A stretch of 64,000 nt of DNA from Roseibacillus persicicus (GCF_014651675.1 NZ_BMXI01000002.1:153695-217694), one strand, 5' to 3'. Positions 52,587 to 62,298 are shown, counted from the stretch's first letter. The notes: a model not told the origin generated them from the sequence alone. Made by a program: numbers and translations.

Positions 52587-55500
52587 TTGAAGTTAAAGAT
52601 CCAGTCATTGGGCAGTCCTCGCCAGAAGAAGGATTCGTCTCGGGGATTCGCGATGATGGTGACCGTGCTCATCATGATCCTTCTTTCGCTGATCGCGACG
52701 GGTCTCTTGACCTTGTCGACGGTGGAGATGCGGGCGGCGAATATCAGCCGCGAGCAGCAGATTGCCCGCTCGAACGCCAAGCTCGCTCTCACTATCGCGG
52801 TAGGTGAGCTGCAGACTTATCTGGGGCCTGACAAAAGAGTGTCGGCGCCGAGTTCGATCCTGGAGAATAATGGCTCAGTCAATCACCCTCATTGGACTGG
52901 GGTCTGGAGCACGCGGCAGGAAAACGGGGACTCTTTCTGGAGGCGTGATGACAATGAGGGAGGGCTCCACGATGTGCGATATGAGAAGGGATGGGATGCG
53001 CGCGATGAAGTGCTGTCCTATTTGGTCAGTGGTAATGAGGGAGGTCGTGGAGCCAGTGAAGGAGGTTTACTGGATCCTTTCGGCCCTGCGGAAGATGATG
53101 CCTCGTGGGTCAAGCTGGTGGGGGAAGGATCGCTGGGATTCAACCCGAACCCTCTTGACGAAGTTGTGGTGCCCAAGGTCAAGGTCGAGTCCTTCGATGG
53201 TCAGGTCGGAAGTTACGGTTTTTGGGTGGGAGATTTGGGAGTGCGGGCCAACGTGGCGACGCCCAACGTATGGAATCGCGATGGCCGGATGCTGAGTAGG
53301 GAAGAGGAGCTTTTCCCTCTGCTGGCCAGCCAAGAGTCGGATGCCACCATAATGGTCACGCCAGATGGGCAGAAGCTTGATTCGTTGACTCGGGTTGAAA
53401 AGGGCCGCCTGGCGACCGATGGTCAACTGCCATTGCTCTCGAATGAAAAGTGGGCGCCGGGTCTGTGGCATGACCTGACCACTTGGTCCCAAGGAGTCTT
53501 GGCCGATACCCGCGACGGCGGGCTGCGAAAGAATCTAACAGCCTATCTGCAATCCTCCTATTCCCCGGAGCTTGATGTCCTGAGTGATGGTGACAATCTG
53601 GTGGGACCTCGGAATCCTGAACATGCGGCCAAGTTGGGGCAATCGTGGTCCGCAGGCCGTTATCGGATGAGCGCGCCCACCTTCGGAATGTTGCGGGATT
53701 GGGTGCAGAACTCGGTGGGATTGAATCCCGGGGTCGCGCTGCAGAGAAACTCTGAAACTGCCTACTTGGATAGTACGGCGGCGGGATCTCGCTCGGCCTT
53801 TGCCAATGATGAGACCGTCAAGTTGGTTGGACGGACCCGCTCCGATCTGAAGCCAGTCGTAGTCGAGGGATCAATGTATTCGACCTTCTCCTACCACCTC
53901 AATCCGGAAGGCTTCGCAAAGAAATACAATATCCGCTTCCATCAATGGCCCCGGGTGGTGCTCTGGAATCCCTACAATGTGGAAATCTCCGTTCCACAAT
54001 CGGTGATGATGCTGCAGCTGAATTCACGCAACGACTTTCGGACGAGCATCCGGACCGGCGGCTTTGTCGGGACGGTGCAGTGGATCAGTTGGGGAGGGGG
54101 CACACGCACTCCACCACCTCGCTCGGGCGAGTCGATTACAGAGAGCGCGAATTATAACGACCCTTATTCGGGCATGCGGTATTTCTCGCTGCCCGCCCAG
54201 GTCATCGGACCGGGTGAGTGTCTGGTCTTTTCTCCTGAACAAGCCGCTGAATATAATTCCAGAAATGTTCTCGCCAACCGGTTGTCGGCGAGCGTAGCGC
54301 CCGATCCTTCGCGCAACTTTTACATCTCTTCCAGTGAGTTTGATGACGATGATACCGGATCAGGGTTCAACTTTGAGATACTGAGATACTTCTACTACCC
54401 CGCGCAGGGACTCGACAATCAGGCCGATGATGCGCGGATGATTTGGAAGGATGCTTCCGGCCTGTTGAATCTGGACATCTACAGTTTTGACCGCTTGCCC
54501 CAGTTGTCCTCGGTCTCTTGCTCGTTGCAATATGGAGCAGGAAAAGAACCGAGGCTGGCGATTAATGAAATCAATCAGATCGATGTCGAGTTCACCGATT
54601 TGAAGAATCCAGTGATTGCCAATCGGCCGGATGTGCGGAGTCGTGAGGGTTTCCGGCTGCGGTGGTTGGAGGAGCATCTTTCCAATGTGTCGGTGGGGAA
54701 CAATCCGGCTGGCCCCTATGCCTTCGAGACCGCTCCCCTCGCCAATTGGAATATGCGCGCGAGCTATGCTTTGCGCTCTCCATGGTCGAACATTGCCGGT
54801 GATCAGGGAGATGGCATCGCCAGTGGTCCCTGGTTCTTCGGGGCCTACACCCGCGACCTTTACGATCAGGCGGTGTCTTGGGATGAGCAGTTGCCGTTTT
54901 TTCACGACGGACTCTACCGGGGGAATCCTTTTGGTCCTCCGCAGGAAGGCCGGGTTCGCAATGTCCTCTTTGAGTTGCCGCGGGAACAGGTAGGGATTGT
55001 TTCGATCGCGCAATTGCAGCACGCGAAGCTCAGCGAGTTCATCTGGCATCCCACTTATGCGATTGGCAATTCTTTGGTTGATCCCCGGCTGGAGCTACGA
55101 GGGATGGCGGGGACTTCGCCGTCGCTTTTGTCTGAAAGCGACGGGGGCTGGAACGCGGATGCCATCGGGTGGTCCAATGATGTGGAACGATCCGAGGAGC
55201 GGGATGAATGGGCCCGCTTCGCGCGCTTTATTGTTCAGGAACTCCCCCAGGATGAGAACCTGGTTTATGACCTGAGCTACGAGGTCAACCACGCCTTGTT
55301 TGATGAGTTTTTCTTGTCCTCCGGGGATGAGGATCAGCGCCGGGAATTCGTGGAAGAGGGCGAGCCTCTTCCGAACGGGAGAATGCGTCTTGTTGAGGGT
55401 GGGACGGTTGACGACCTGAACAGTATCACGCGCGCAGCCTCCAAGCTGATGGTCGATGGAGCTTTCAACGTGAATTCCACAAGCGTGGAAGCGTGGAAAG

Positions 55501-56222
55501 CGCTTCTAGCCTCCACCCGCCAGTCGGGTCTTTCCTCCAAGGAGAGCAGCCCTTTCCCGCGTGCTCCCCAGGCGCAATCAGGCGAGTATCTTTCCGGGTC
55601 GGGTTTCCCGGAAGACGATGAAGCCTGGTCGGGCTTCCGGAGTTTGAGTGATGCGGAAATCGAGGCCTTGGCCACCGAGATTGTGGAGCAGGTGAGGTTG
55701 CGTGGCCCTTTCCTTTCGCTCTCGGATTTCGTCAATCGGGGACTGGTCGGTTATGGGCAAGGGGAGATCGGGACGATGGGGCCCTTGCAGGCCGCAATTG
55801 AGGCGGCGGGGCTGAACCGCGAGTTCATCGATCGCTGGGAGTTGTTCAAGCAGGGCGAACTGCCTGATTACAGCCACCCCGACAACATCAGCGACAGCAC
55901 TCGCATCAGTCAGACGCTCAAGCCCGACTCGAAAGCTTGGGGCGCGCCAGGCTATTTGACCCAAGCCGACCTTCTTCAGGTCATCGGACCGGTCCTAAGT
56001 GCTCGCTCGGACACCTTCGTGGTTCGCTGTTATGGTGATGCCAAGGACTCGTCGGGACGAATTACCGCAAAGGCCTGGTGCGAGGCGGTGGTGCAGCGGA
56101 CTCCGCAGCCGATTGCTCCGGATCAAAGCGGGCTCAATCCCGACCCGAATCATGCCAGCGGGCGATTCGGGCGTCAGTTCGAGGTCCGATCTTTCCGCTG
56201 GCTTTCGGAAGAGGAGGTGTAA
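52587..56222 (+). CDS. Verru_Chthon cassette protein A-like, prepilin-type giant
   Basis: The frame opens at a TTG (52587) preceded by GGAG; no better ATG comes before the signal. The 1211-residue protein has a prepilin-like leader (SSRGFAMMVTVLIMILL) with the conserved G-F cleavage site, then a single N-terminal helix with a following long extracytoplasmic body, ending FEVRSFRWLSEEEV, which matches the end of Verru_Chthon A proteins. These are normally in a four-gene cassette (A-B-C-D) with other prepilins; here only A is seen. The gene is monocistronic or paired with the following small secreted gene. Confidence 0.8.
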   Translation: MKLKIQSLGSPRQKKDSSRGFAMMVTVLIMILLSLIATGLLTLSTVEMRAANISREQQIARSNAKLALTIAVGELQTYLGPDKRVSAPSSILENNGSVNHPHWTGVWSTRQENGDSFWRRDDNEGGLHDVRYEKGWDARDEVLSYLVSGNEGGRGASEGGLLDPFGPAEDDASWVKLVGEGSLGFNPNPLDEVVVPKVKVESFDGQVGSYGFWVGDLGVRANVATPNVWNRDGRMLSREEELFPLLASQESDATIMVTPDGQKLDSLTRVEKGRLATDGQLPLLSNEKWAPGLWHDLTTWSQGVLADTRDGGLRKNLTAYLQSSYSPELDVLSDGDNLVGPRNPEHAAKLGQSWSAGRYRMSAPTFGMLRDWVQNSVGLNPGVALQRNSETAYLDSTAAGSRSAFANDETVKLVGRTRSDLKPVVVEGSMYSTFSYHLNPEGFAKKYNIRFHQWPRVVLWNPYNVEISVPQSVMMLQLNSRNDFRTSIRTGGFVGTVQWISWGGGTRTPPPRSGESITESANYNDPYSGMRYFSLPAQVIGPGECLVFSPEQAAEYNSRNVLANRLSASVAPDPSRNFYISSSEFDDDDTGSGFNFEILRYFYYPAQGLDNQADDARMIWKDASGLLNLDIYSFDRLPQLSSVSCSLQYGAGKEPRLAINEINQIDVEFTDLKNPVIANRPDVRSREGFRLRWLEEHLSNVSVGNNPAGPYAFETAPLANWNMRASYALRSPWSNIAGDQGDGIASGPWFFGAYTRDLYDQAVSWDEQLPFFHDGLYRGNPFGPPQEGRVRNVLFELPREQVGIVSIAQLQHAKLSEFIWHPTYAIGNSLVDPRLELRGMAGTSPSLLSESDGGWNADAIGWSNDVERSEERDEWARFARFIVQELPQDENLVYDLSYEVNHALFDEFFLSSGDEDQRREFVEEGEPLPNGRMRLVEGGTVDDLNSITRAASKLMVDGAFNVNSTSVEAWKALLASTRQSGLSSKESSPFPRAPQAQSGEYLSGSGFPEDDEAWSGFRSLSDAEIEALATEIVEQVRLRGPFLSLSDFVNRGLVGYGQGEIGTMGPLQAAIEAAGLNREFIDRWELFKQGELPDYSHPDNISDSTRISQTLKPDSKAWGAPGYLTQADLLQVIGPVLSARSDTFVVRCYGDAKDSSGRITAKAWCEAVVQRTPQPIAPDQSGLNPDPNHASGRFGRQFEVRSFRWLSEEEV

Positions 56223-56232
56223 GGCTTTTGGC

Positions 56233-57036
56233 ATGGAGCGTTTTACTTTAGCCATAGTTCTAATCGTTCTCGGGGCCGGCTTCCTTCCTGCGCAGGAAAG
56301 AGAAGTTCCGGCTCGGACGCTTCGGATTCTGGCCGTGGGGGATTCTCCACCTTTCCGGCAGGAAATCCGCAATGGGATTCGCTACGAGTTGCCGCCTCCC
56401 GAGGGCAGCGTGCCGCCAATACGGGTGCAGGCCGCGATTCTGGATGCCGAAGGTGCCGAGCAGAAAAGCGAATACGAAATCGACAATCCCGACGAGCCCG
56501 GTCTGCGCCTGCGGCTCAACAACGTCACCTCACGGCTTACCGTGCCGGGGGCCGCCCTTTCGGTGACCCTGCTGGACGATGGAACGTCGTGGCACCAGTT
56601 CCAATTGCCGGAGGGTGGGGACTATCTACTTGTTTTGTTTCGCGATCCCCAGCTGAAGAGTTGGGGAAAAGCGCGCTCGATTCTCGTGCCTGATGGGGGC
56701 AGTTCTTTCGGCGCAGGCGACATGCGGTTTATCAATGTCGGCCCCGTGAACACGGCCTTTACCATTGGGGATCGAGAGCGTTTCGAGTTGGCTGCTGGCA
56801 AGGTTCTTTTTCAGACCCTGGGGGTGTCGCAGGGGACTCCTGCCCAAGTGATGTATCAAGATCCCAAGCGGGGTTGGCAGCGGCTTTGGTCCAGCGCCTT
56901 GGTGCAAAATCGTGGAGAGCGAAGCACAATCGTGGTTTATTTCGCCGATGGCGAAAAGCCCCGGCGCCCTCTCAAGCTCATTGCCCTGCGCGAGCGCGCG
57001 GTGGCTCTCTCCAAGGAGCGTTCTACCAACCCGTAA
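56233..57036 (+). CDS. Hypothetical secreted protein downstream of Verru_Chthon A
   Basis: The ATG at 56233 (MERFTLAIVLIVLGAGFLPAQ) gives a signal peptide and 267 residues; the first gene ends 11 bases upstream. The mature part (RILAVGDSPPFRQEIRNG, LLDDGTSWHQFQLPEGG, QTLGVSQGTPAQVMYQD) has no family I recognise. Its position and spacing suggest it is an accessory of the giant prepilin-like protein, an inference only. It overlaps the convergent gene by 14 bases. Confidence 0.75.
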   Translation: MERFTLAIVLIVLGAGFLPAQEREVPARTLRILAVGDSPPFRQEIRNGIRYELPPPEGSVPPIRVQAAILDAEGAEQKSEYEIDNPDEPGLRLRLNNVTSRLTVPGAALSVTLLDDGTSWHQFQLPEGGDYLLVLFRDPQLKSWGKARSILVPDGGSSFGAGDMRFINVGPVNTAFTIGDRERFELAAGKVLFQTLGVSQGTPAQVMYQDPKRGWQRLWSSALVQNRGERSTIVVYFADGEKPRRPLKLIALRERAVALSKERSTNP

Positions 57037-57817
57037 AGCCGCCTTGGTTGGGCGGGGGAATGGCTTCCATCTTCTCGACTTCGAAAACAGGAAAAATGCC
57101 CTCCGGTAGTTCCTCGTAGCGCAAAGTGCCACCCACTCGCACCCAAGAGCGTTCTTGGAAGACGGGCACGCTTTCTTTGAACTCCAACGGAAAGCCCAGA
57201 ACCATGGCGTCGGCCGCGCAACAGGTCATCAGGGTGCGGTAGATGCGCAGGCGTTTGCCATCCAAGTTGTTGTCGCGCTCGGCGACTACCTGGCCTTCGG
57301 TCTCAATCTTCACCCCGCTGAAGACATCCATCATTTCCTCGTCTCCCGCCGAGAAAAAGAGCTGGCTAACGGGGAGCTGGAAGCGGCCCTCGTCGTTTTT
57401 GGGAGTCGATTTCTCCAGCATTTCCTTGGTAAAGGGCGGAATGCTGTATGCAGAGCTGTCGAACTGATTGTTATAGAGGCCTTTGCGCTCCAAGACATCC
57501 AAGGAAAATCCGCTGGAAGTGTCCGTGGCGAGAGCCGCAGAGAGAGGAAGAATCATCAGCAAAAGAACGACCCATGGATTCTGGTCGTGATGGTCGTGGC
57601 CGTGATCACAATGATCGTGCCCGCAATCGGAATCTTCTTTGAGGGTGAGCAGCACGAAAAGGCCCAGCACAATCATCCCCAAACCACCGAGAAGGGTGAT
57701 GGTGTGAAACTTTGGAACGAGGAACTCGCCCATCCGGCCCGCGGCATAGAGATAAACGATGGCCGATCCCCAAAAGAGGGCGGCCAAAGCGGGCAGGGCA
57801 TTCTGAAGCAACTTCAT
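57023..57817 (-). CDS. DUF1980/TIGR03943-like membrane protein
   Basis: This 264-residue protein has two N-terminal membrane helices (ALAALFWGSAIVYLYAAG, GLGMIVLGLFVLLTL), a histidine-rich loop (DCGHDHCDHGHDHHD), a third helix and a domain with YRTLMTCCAADAMVLGFPLEF, the hallmark of the TIGR03943/DUF1980 family. These usually pair with a permease-like partner (DUF318 type), not visible next to it. The histidine-rich loop may bind metal. Function unknown. Confidence 0.65.
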   Translation of the reverse strand: MKLLQNALPALAALFWGSAIVYLYAAGRMGEFLVPKFHTITLLGGLGMIVLGLFVLLTLKEDSDCGHDHCDHGHDHHDQNPWVVLLLMILPLSAALATDTSSGFSLDVLERKGLYNNQFDSSAYSIPPFTKEMLEKSTPKNDEGRFQLPVSQLFFSAGDEEMMDVFSGVKIETEGQVVAERDNNLDGKRLRIYRTLMTCCAADAMVLGFPLEFKESVPVFQERSWVRVGGTLRYEELPEGIFPVFEVEKMEAIPPPNQGGFTGW

Positions 57818-57949
57818 CGTTGGAGAGAATCGGACGGGGGAGAGACCTTAGCAAGGAGGAATCCCGAGCACCTCGCGGAAAACCAAAGTCGCGTCCCCTT
57901 GCTCCTTCTTAGTTGCCATCCTCTGAACACTCGTCAACTTTCCCTGCAA

Positions 57950-58717
57950 ATGAGCAGCAAGCGAGAGGTCTTTGTATCGATGCGAAACGTCCACCAACGT
58001 TTCGGCGATAATCACGTCCTACGCGGGGTAGACCTCGATATCTATCGCGGCGAGACCTTGGTTCTGCTCGGTGGTTCCGGGGGAGGAAAGAGCGTGCTCA
58101 TGAAGCACATCTGCGGTTTGCTGTGTCCTATCAAGGGCAGCGTGGTCGTCGATGGGGAAACCATTTCCTGCAAGAGTGAGCGCGAGATGGCGGCCGTGCG
58201 GCGGAAGGTCTCGATGATGTTTCAGAGCGGTGCTCTTTTCGACTCTCTAACAGTCGGAGGCAATGTTGCCTTTCCGCTGCGCGAAGCTGGAGTTCGTGAC
58301 GAGACCTTGATTGCGGAACGGGTTGAGAAGGCGCTCGAGATTGTGCGCCTCCCCGGGCAAACCGACAAGATGCCTTCCGACCTCTCTGGCGGAATGCGCA
58401 AGCGGGTCGCCCTGGCCCGCGCGGTGGTGGAGATGCCCTGCATGGTGCTCTTCGACGAGCCTCATGCGGGACTGGATCCCGTGACTGCTGACTCCATCGA
58501 TCACCTGATCAAAGACCTTCAGAACGACCACCAGATGACCAACGTCGTGGTCACTCACGAGATGCGCAGCGTCTTTCGCATCGCGGACCGCGTGGTCTTC
58601 ATGAAGGAAGGCCTCATCTACTTCGAGGGCACCCCGCAGGAACTGAAGAACAGCGACGACAAGTTGCTGCAGGATTTCGTCGAAGGACGAAGTGCCCGTG
58701 GTGGCAAGTGGGAGTAG
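57950..58717 (+). CDS. MlaF-type ABC transporter ATP-binding protein
   Basis: The 255-residue protein has Walker A LGGSGGGKSVLMKH, signature LSGGMRKRVALARA, Walker B CMVLFDEPHAGLD and a C-terminal extension, closest to MlaF/Ttg2A lipid-asymmetry ATPases. It would power phospholipid movement between the membranes. The usual permease (MlaE) and substrate-binding partner (MlaD) are not adjacent; they must be elsewhere. An upstream in-frame run to 57155 is shadow. Confidence 0.85.
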   Translation: MSSKREVFVSMRNVHQRFGDNHVLRGVDLDIYRGETLVLLGGSGGGKSVLMKHICGLLCPIKGSVVVDGETISCKSEREMAAVRRKVSMMFQSGALFDSLTVGGNVAFPLREAGVRDETLIAERVEKALEIVRLPGQTDKMPSDLSGGMRKRVALARAVVEMPCMVLFDEPHAGLDPVTADSIDHLIKDLQNDHQMTNVVVTHEMRSVFRIADRVVFMKEGLIYFEGTPQELKNSDDKLLQDFVEGRSARGGKWE

Positions 58718-58724
58718 TCTGTTT

Positions 58725-59153
58725 CTAATTCGCAGGCTGGGACGTCGCTGATCCCAAGGTCTTGATATAGGCCGTGACTTTCTGGTTATAGCCAAAGATC
58801 AGGATGAGGGGGAGGCAGCTTAGGAAAGTGGCGGTGGTGATGATTCCGTAAGGAAGGGTTTCAGGGGATGTCAGAGCGAAGATTCCTCGAAACGAGAGAA
58901 AAGCTAACAAGACCGCAAAGAGCCCAACCAGAATTCGTCTATTCTCGATGCCCTTTCGCAGCGCTGCGGGAGCAGTGAAAAAGTAGACGCTGGCGGCGAG
59001 CCAGACAGCGACATTGATGAAATTCGAATACACAAAGATGATGCGAAGGGCGCACAAAACTGCGACGACAAAGCAAGCGATGAGCCCTCGTTCGAAGGAT
59101 TTCTTTGCCTCGTGGTCACCCTTCGGAGCCGAGGGTTGAGTGTCGTTTTCCAT
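58725..59153 (-). CDS. Small four-helix membrane protein
   Basis: From ATG 59153 (MENDTQPSAPKGDHE) the 142-residue protein has a polar start and four hydrophobic helices (GLIACFVVAVLCALRIIFV, INVAVWLAASVYFFTA, LVGLFAVLLAFLSF and TTATFLSCLPLILIFGY). I recognise no family. It lies 29 bases downstream of the DUF3500 gene. Confidence 0.65.
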   Translation of the reverse strand: MENDTQPSAPKGDHEAKKSFERGLIACFVVAVLCALRIIFVYSNFINVAVWLAASVYFFTAPAALRKGIENRRILVGLFAVLLAFLSFRGIFALTSPETLPYGIITTATFLSCLPLILIFGYNQKVTAYIKTLGSATSQPAN

Positions 59154-59182
59154 GATGATGTTGGGCGTGATCGCCTTCAGAA

Positions 59183-60175
59183 TCAGTGTGCATGGTCGAG
59201 GTGCTCTTTCAACACATTGCGGCCGAAGTCGCCGTCGAAGTCGCGCCACACCAGGTGGGCATGATTGGCTCCGTTTTGAATGTTGGCGTATTCGATGAGG
59301 AATTGGGGACTTTGGATTCGGAAGTAGTGAGCTTCTCCCGCATCAAACTCTCCCGCCCAGCCGAAGTAGGCTTCATTCAAGCTGTCGGTGGTGATGTTGA
59401 GGAAGTCTTTCCGTTGGGACGAGGCGATGAGCTGGGTCAAGACGAGGAACTCTTTTTTAGCTGCTTCGCCTAGTTCGGAGTAGGTGACGCCTTCGTTGTT
59501 CAACTTTTTGGCGACGCGGTCTTGGGCGCTGATGATTTCCTTGGGGGGCTCGTTGGTGAAGCGGACGTGCTTGCCTTCTTGGTGGAGCTTGCGTGCCAAG
59601 CTGCGGGCCGCGTCCTCGATCTTTCCGAGAGGGCGCATTCCCTTGTGGGGGCCTTCCCGGACCTCCGCCGGGTTGGTGCCGAAGAAGAAGGGGGTGGTCA
59701 GCACCACTTTTTCCTCCGCGATGGTGAAGTTGAGAGAGAGGTGATGTCCTTCGAAGCGCCAGCCCCACGGTTTCTCCGCGCTGGGAGTGCCGAAGATGGC
59801 GACGGTGTATTTGCCCGGATTGCGGTATTCGGATTGATTGCTTTTTTCGTAAAGCATCATCTCCTGTTGGATGACTTGCTTGGCGGTGGCATGGCCTTGG
59901 GCGGAAAGAGACTGTCCGAGCAATTCGTGGGCGGCCTTTTGCTGGGTTTCGTCCATGGCATCGAGACGCAATCCAGCGCGGTCGAGCGGGACGTAGTGCC
60001 AGTTCTCGCGCTCCTCATCGGTTAGGTCGAAAGTCGCCTTCTCCTTTTGCTCTTCGTTGAGTAGGCCCAAAAACTTCAGGGCCGAGGCCTTCACTTGAGC
60101 GCTTCCTACGGGAGTGTCCGCAAAAAGGGTCAAGGATCCCGACAACAACAAAAGACAAACAGCGCGCATCGTCAT
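59183..60175 (-). CDS. DUF3500 family secreted protein
   Basis: ATG 60175 or 60169 gives a signal peptide (MRAVCLLLLSGSLTLFAD). The 330-residue protein has LNEEQKEKATFDLTDEERENWHYVP, LSAQGHATAKQVIQQE and GWRFEGHHLSLNFTI near the start and middle, and HAHLVWRDFDGDFGRNVL at the end, which is the DUF3500 pattern. The enzyme function of the family is not known. Confidence 0.8.
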   Translation of the reverse strand: MTMRAVCLLLLSGSLTLFADTPVGSAQVKASALKFLGLLNEEQKEKATFDLTDEERENWHYVPLDRAGLRLDAMDETQQKAAHELLGQSLSAQGHATAKQVIQQEMMLYEKSNQSEYRNPGKYTVAIFGTPSAEKPWGWRFEGHHLSLNFTIAEEKVVLTTPFFFGTNPAEVREGPHKGMRPLGKIEDAARSLARKLHQEGKHVRFTNEPPKEIISAQDRVAKKLNNEGVTYSELGEAAKKEFLVLTQLIASSQRKDFLNITTDSLNEAYFGWAGEFDAGEAHYFRIQSPQFLIEYANIQNGANHAHLVWRDFDGDFGRNVLKEHLDHAH

Positions 60176-60292
60176 CCCGCCATCCAATCAGAAGCAGGGG
60201 TCGCACGACAAGGAGAATAGCGGGGCCCAATCGGGGGTGAGGGTGCTTGTTGGTTTTCTTTACTAATCGGGGGACTAATTACTGTGATTTTC

Positions 60293-60415
60293 AGCCGCAA
60301 AGAGGCGCAAAAATCGCAAAAACGAGAATGTGGAAGCTTCTGTCACTGGCGAGCGCTTTTGAATTCTTCGGTGCTCTGATTTTTGTGGCCCCTTCGCGCA
60401 TTTTTGCGGCTAAAG
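60293..60415. repeat. Imperfect inverted repeat around GCCGCAAA/TTTGCGGC
   Basis: CAGCCGCAAAGAGGCGCAAA near 60293 is matched in inverted form by TTCGCGCATTTTTGCGGCTAA near 60393-60413. The type of sequence (GCCGCAAAG...) recurs between genes in many bacteria. The 312 bases between 60176 and 60487 carry no supported gene. Confidence 0.45.
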
Positions 60416-60487
60416 AATCCCAACCTTTTTACGCTTAGGCGTCCACGTCAAAATGGGGAGGGGCTGGAGGCGATTCGGAAAGGAGAG

Positions 60488-61024
60488 CTACTCCATTCGC
60501 TTAGGATTCCAGTAGATGTCCCCGGTCGCGTAACCCAGGTCTGCGGCAATCTTCAGGAAGGGGGCAAAATCGTCTTTGGTGTCCTTGGCATTCTTCGAAA
60601 GTACCCAGAGAAAGTTCTGATTGGGCGAACCAACCAAGGCCTTCCGATAGTCGTCGGTCAGGGCGAGGACCCAGTAGTCGCCAGCGAAGAGGCTGGCGGG
60701 GAAAGGGTCGAAACGGACTTTAAGTCTTCCCGGTTGTTTGGGGTCAGGCACGGTGGCTGCTCCCTCGATGGAGGTCTTTTCGCCATCAGCTTTGAGACCG
60801 TCATTGGTCACTTTGAGACTGCCGTCTTTCTGGAGGGCGTAGGTTGCCTTGGCCGCCACGAGGTCTTTCTCGAAGCGGTTGGGCAAGCGACCGACCTCAT
60901 GCCATTCGCCGGCATACTTGGCTGGTTCCAGGCGGACGACAGTGGGCTGCTCGATACCGCTGCCACCGCAGGAGGTGAGGATGGTGGCGATGGCGAGTAA
61001 GGGGAGGATGAGGAGTGATTTCAT
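60488..61024 (-). CDS. Bacterial lipocalin (Blc-like), lipoprotein
   Basis: The ATG at 61024 (MKSLLILPLLAIATILTSC) ends in a lipobox. The 178-residue product has AGEWHEVGRLPNRFEKDL, a good match to the GxW-E-AR-PNRFE signature of Blc lipocalins, and the following beta-barrel strands DGSLKVTNDG and YWVLALTDDYRKALVG. It probably binds lysophospholipid or other lipids in the outer membrane. It lies 4 bases downstream of the cysteine desulfurase gene. Confidence 0.92.
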   Translation of the reverse strand: MKSLLILPLLAIATILTSCGGSGIEQPTVVRLEPAKYAGEWHEVGRLPNRFEKDLVAAKATYALQKDGSLKVTNDGLKADGEKTSIEGAATVPDPKQPGRLKVRFDPFPASLFAGDYWVLALTDDYRKALVGSPNQNFLWVLSKNAKDTKDDFAPFLKIAADLGYATGDIYWNPKRME

Positions 61025-61028
61025 AGTT

Positions 61029-62195
61029 TTAACGATAGACTTGAACGGGACCTGTGAGCGGAGACTGGATGGCGCGCAGCTTCTTGACCGCCTTGGCGAT
61101 TGCGTTGGCCGCGGTGTCGATTTCTTCCCGCGTCGTGAAGCGGGAGAGGGAAATGCGGAGGGATGACTTGGCGCGCTCGTCGCTGAAGCCCATCGCCTTT
61201 TGGACATGAGAGGGCTGCTGTTTGCCGGTCATGCAGGCGGAGCCGGTGCTGACTTGCACTCCGGCTTCGTCGAGCAGAATCATCAGGCCCGCACCCTCGC
61301 AGTGGTCAAAGGAGACGTGGCAAATGTTCCCCGCCCGGTGCTCGCGCGAGCCGTTGAGGTGAACGCCTTCGATCTCGGATGAAAGGCGCTTTTCCAAGTG
61401 ATCACGCAGCTCGGAAATTTGAGAGTTCCCGGAATTCATAGCGAGCTCGGCGGCTTTGCCCAAGCCCACGATGTAGGGCACGTTCTCGGTTCCGGAGCGG
61501 TGCGTGCCCTCCTGTCCGCCGCCGCGCAGCAGGGGCTCGAGGCGGAAGCCGTTGCGCAGATAGAGAGCACCCACTCCCTTGGGAGCATAGAGCTTGTGCC
61601 CGGAGATGGAGAGCATGTCGACGGGCACCGCGCGCACGTCGACGGGGACCTTGCCCACGGCCTGAATGGCGTCGGTGTGGAGCACGGCCTTCTTTTCCTT
61701 CAAAAGAGCGCAGGCCTCGGCGATGGGTTGGGTGACCCCGGTCTCGTTGTTCGACCACATCAGGGAGGCGAAGGTGGGAATGTCGGCATCGAGGTGTTCC
61801 GCCAGCTCCTCCAAGTCGAAGCGCCCGTCTTCGTGAACTCCGATAGTGCGGGTCTCGAAGCCGACCGCGGCCATGGCCTCGATGGGGCGCAGCACGGCGG
61901 AATGCTCGATGGCGGAGGTGAGGACCCGTGATTTTTTCCGCCCAATCAGGCGGGCGAGAGACTTCAGCGCCGTGTTGTTAGACTCCGTCCCACAGGAAGT
62001 GAAGATGATTTCGTCGGGACGCGCGTTGATGAGAGTCGCGACCTGTTCCCGGGCGGTGGCGAGGGCGTTTTTGACAGGCTTGGATGCTCGATAGCCGGAG
62101 GAGGGATTGTGAAAGTGGTCCGTTAGAAAGGGCATCATCGCCTCCAGGACCTCGGGGTGAACCGGAGTGGTGGCGTTGTTATCGAGGTAAATCAT
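61029..62195 (-). CDS. Cysteine desulfurase, NifS/IscS family
   Basis: This 388-residue fold-type I PLP enzyme has MIYLDNNATTPVHPEVLEA, IIFTSCGTESNNTALK, ISGHKLYAPKGVGALYLR (PLP lysine) and the active-site cysteine in VSTGSACMTGKQQPSHV. It makes persulfide sulfur from cysteine for iron-sulfur clusters or tRNA thiolation. Some NifS homologues also act on selenocysteine, but nothing in this gene proves such a role. It heads an operon with the lipocalin. Confidence 0.94.
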   Translation of the reverse strand: MIYLDNNATTPVHPEVLEAMMPFLTDHFHNPSSGYRASKPVKNALATAREQVATLINARPDEIIFTSCGTESNNTALKSLARLIGRKKSRVLTSAIEHSAVLRPIEAMAAVGFETRTIGVHEDGRFDLEELAEHLDADIPTFASLMWSNNETGVTQPIAEACALLKEKKAVLHTDAIQAVGKVPVDVRAVPVDMLSISGHKLYAPKGVGALYLRNGFRLEPLLRGGGQEGTHRSGTENVPYIVGLGKAAELAMNSGNSQISELRDHLEKRLSSEIEGVHLNGSREHRAGNICHVSFDHCEGAGLMILLDEAGVQVSTGSACMTGKQQPSHVQKAMGFSDERAKSSLRISLSRFTTREEIDTAANAIAKAVKKLRAIQSPLTGPVQVYR

Positions 62196-62298
62196 GCCGG
62201 AAGATTAACCCCGAAGATCGCGGAGAGCACGAAGGATTTTTGAGTCTTTGGCCAGAGACTGGTTGTGTCGTGGTCGGGCCTTCAGTAGCCTGATGGCG

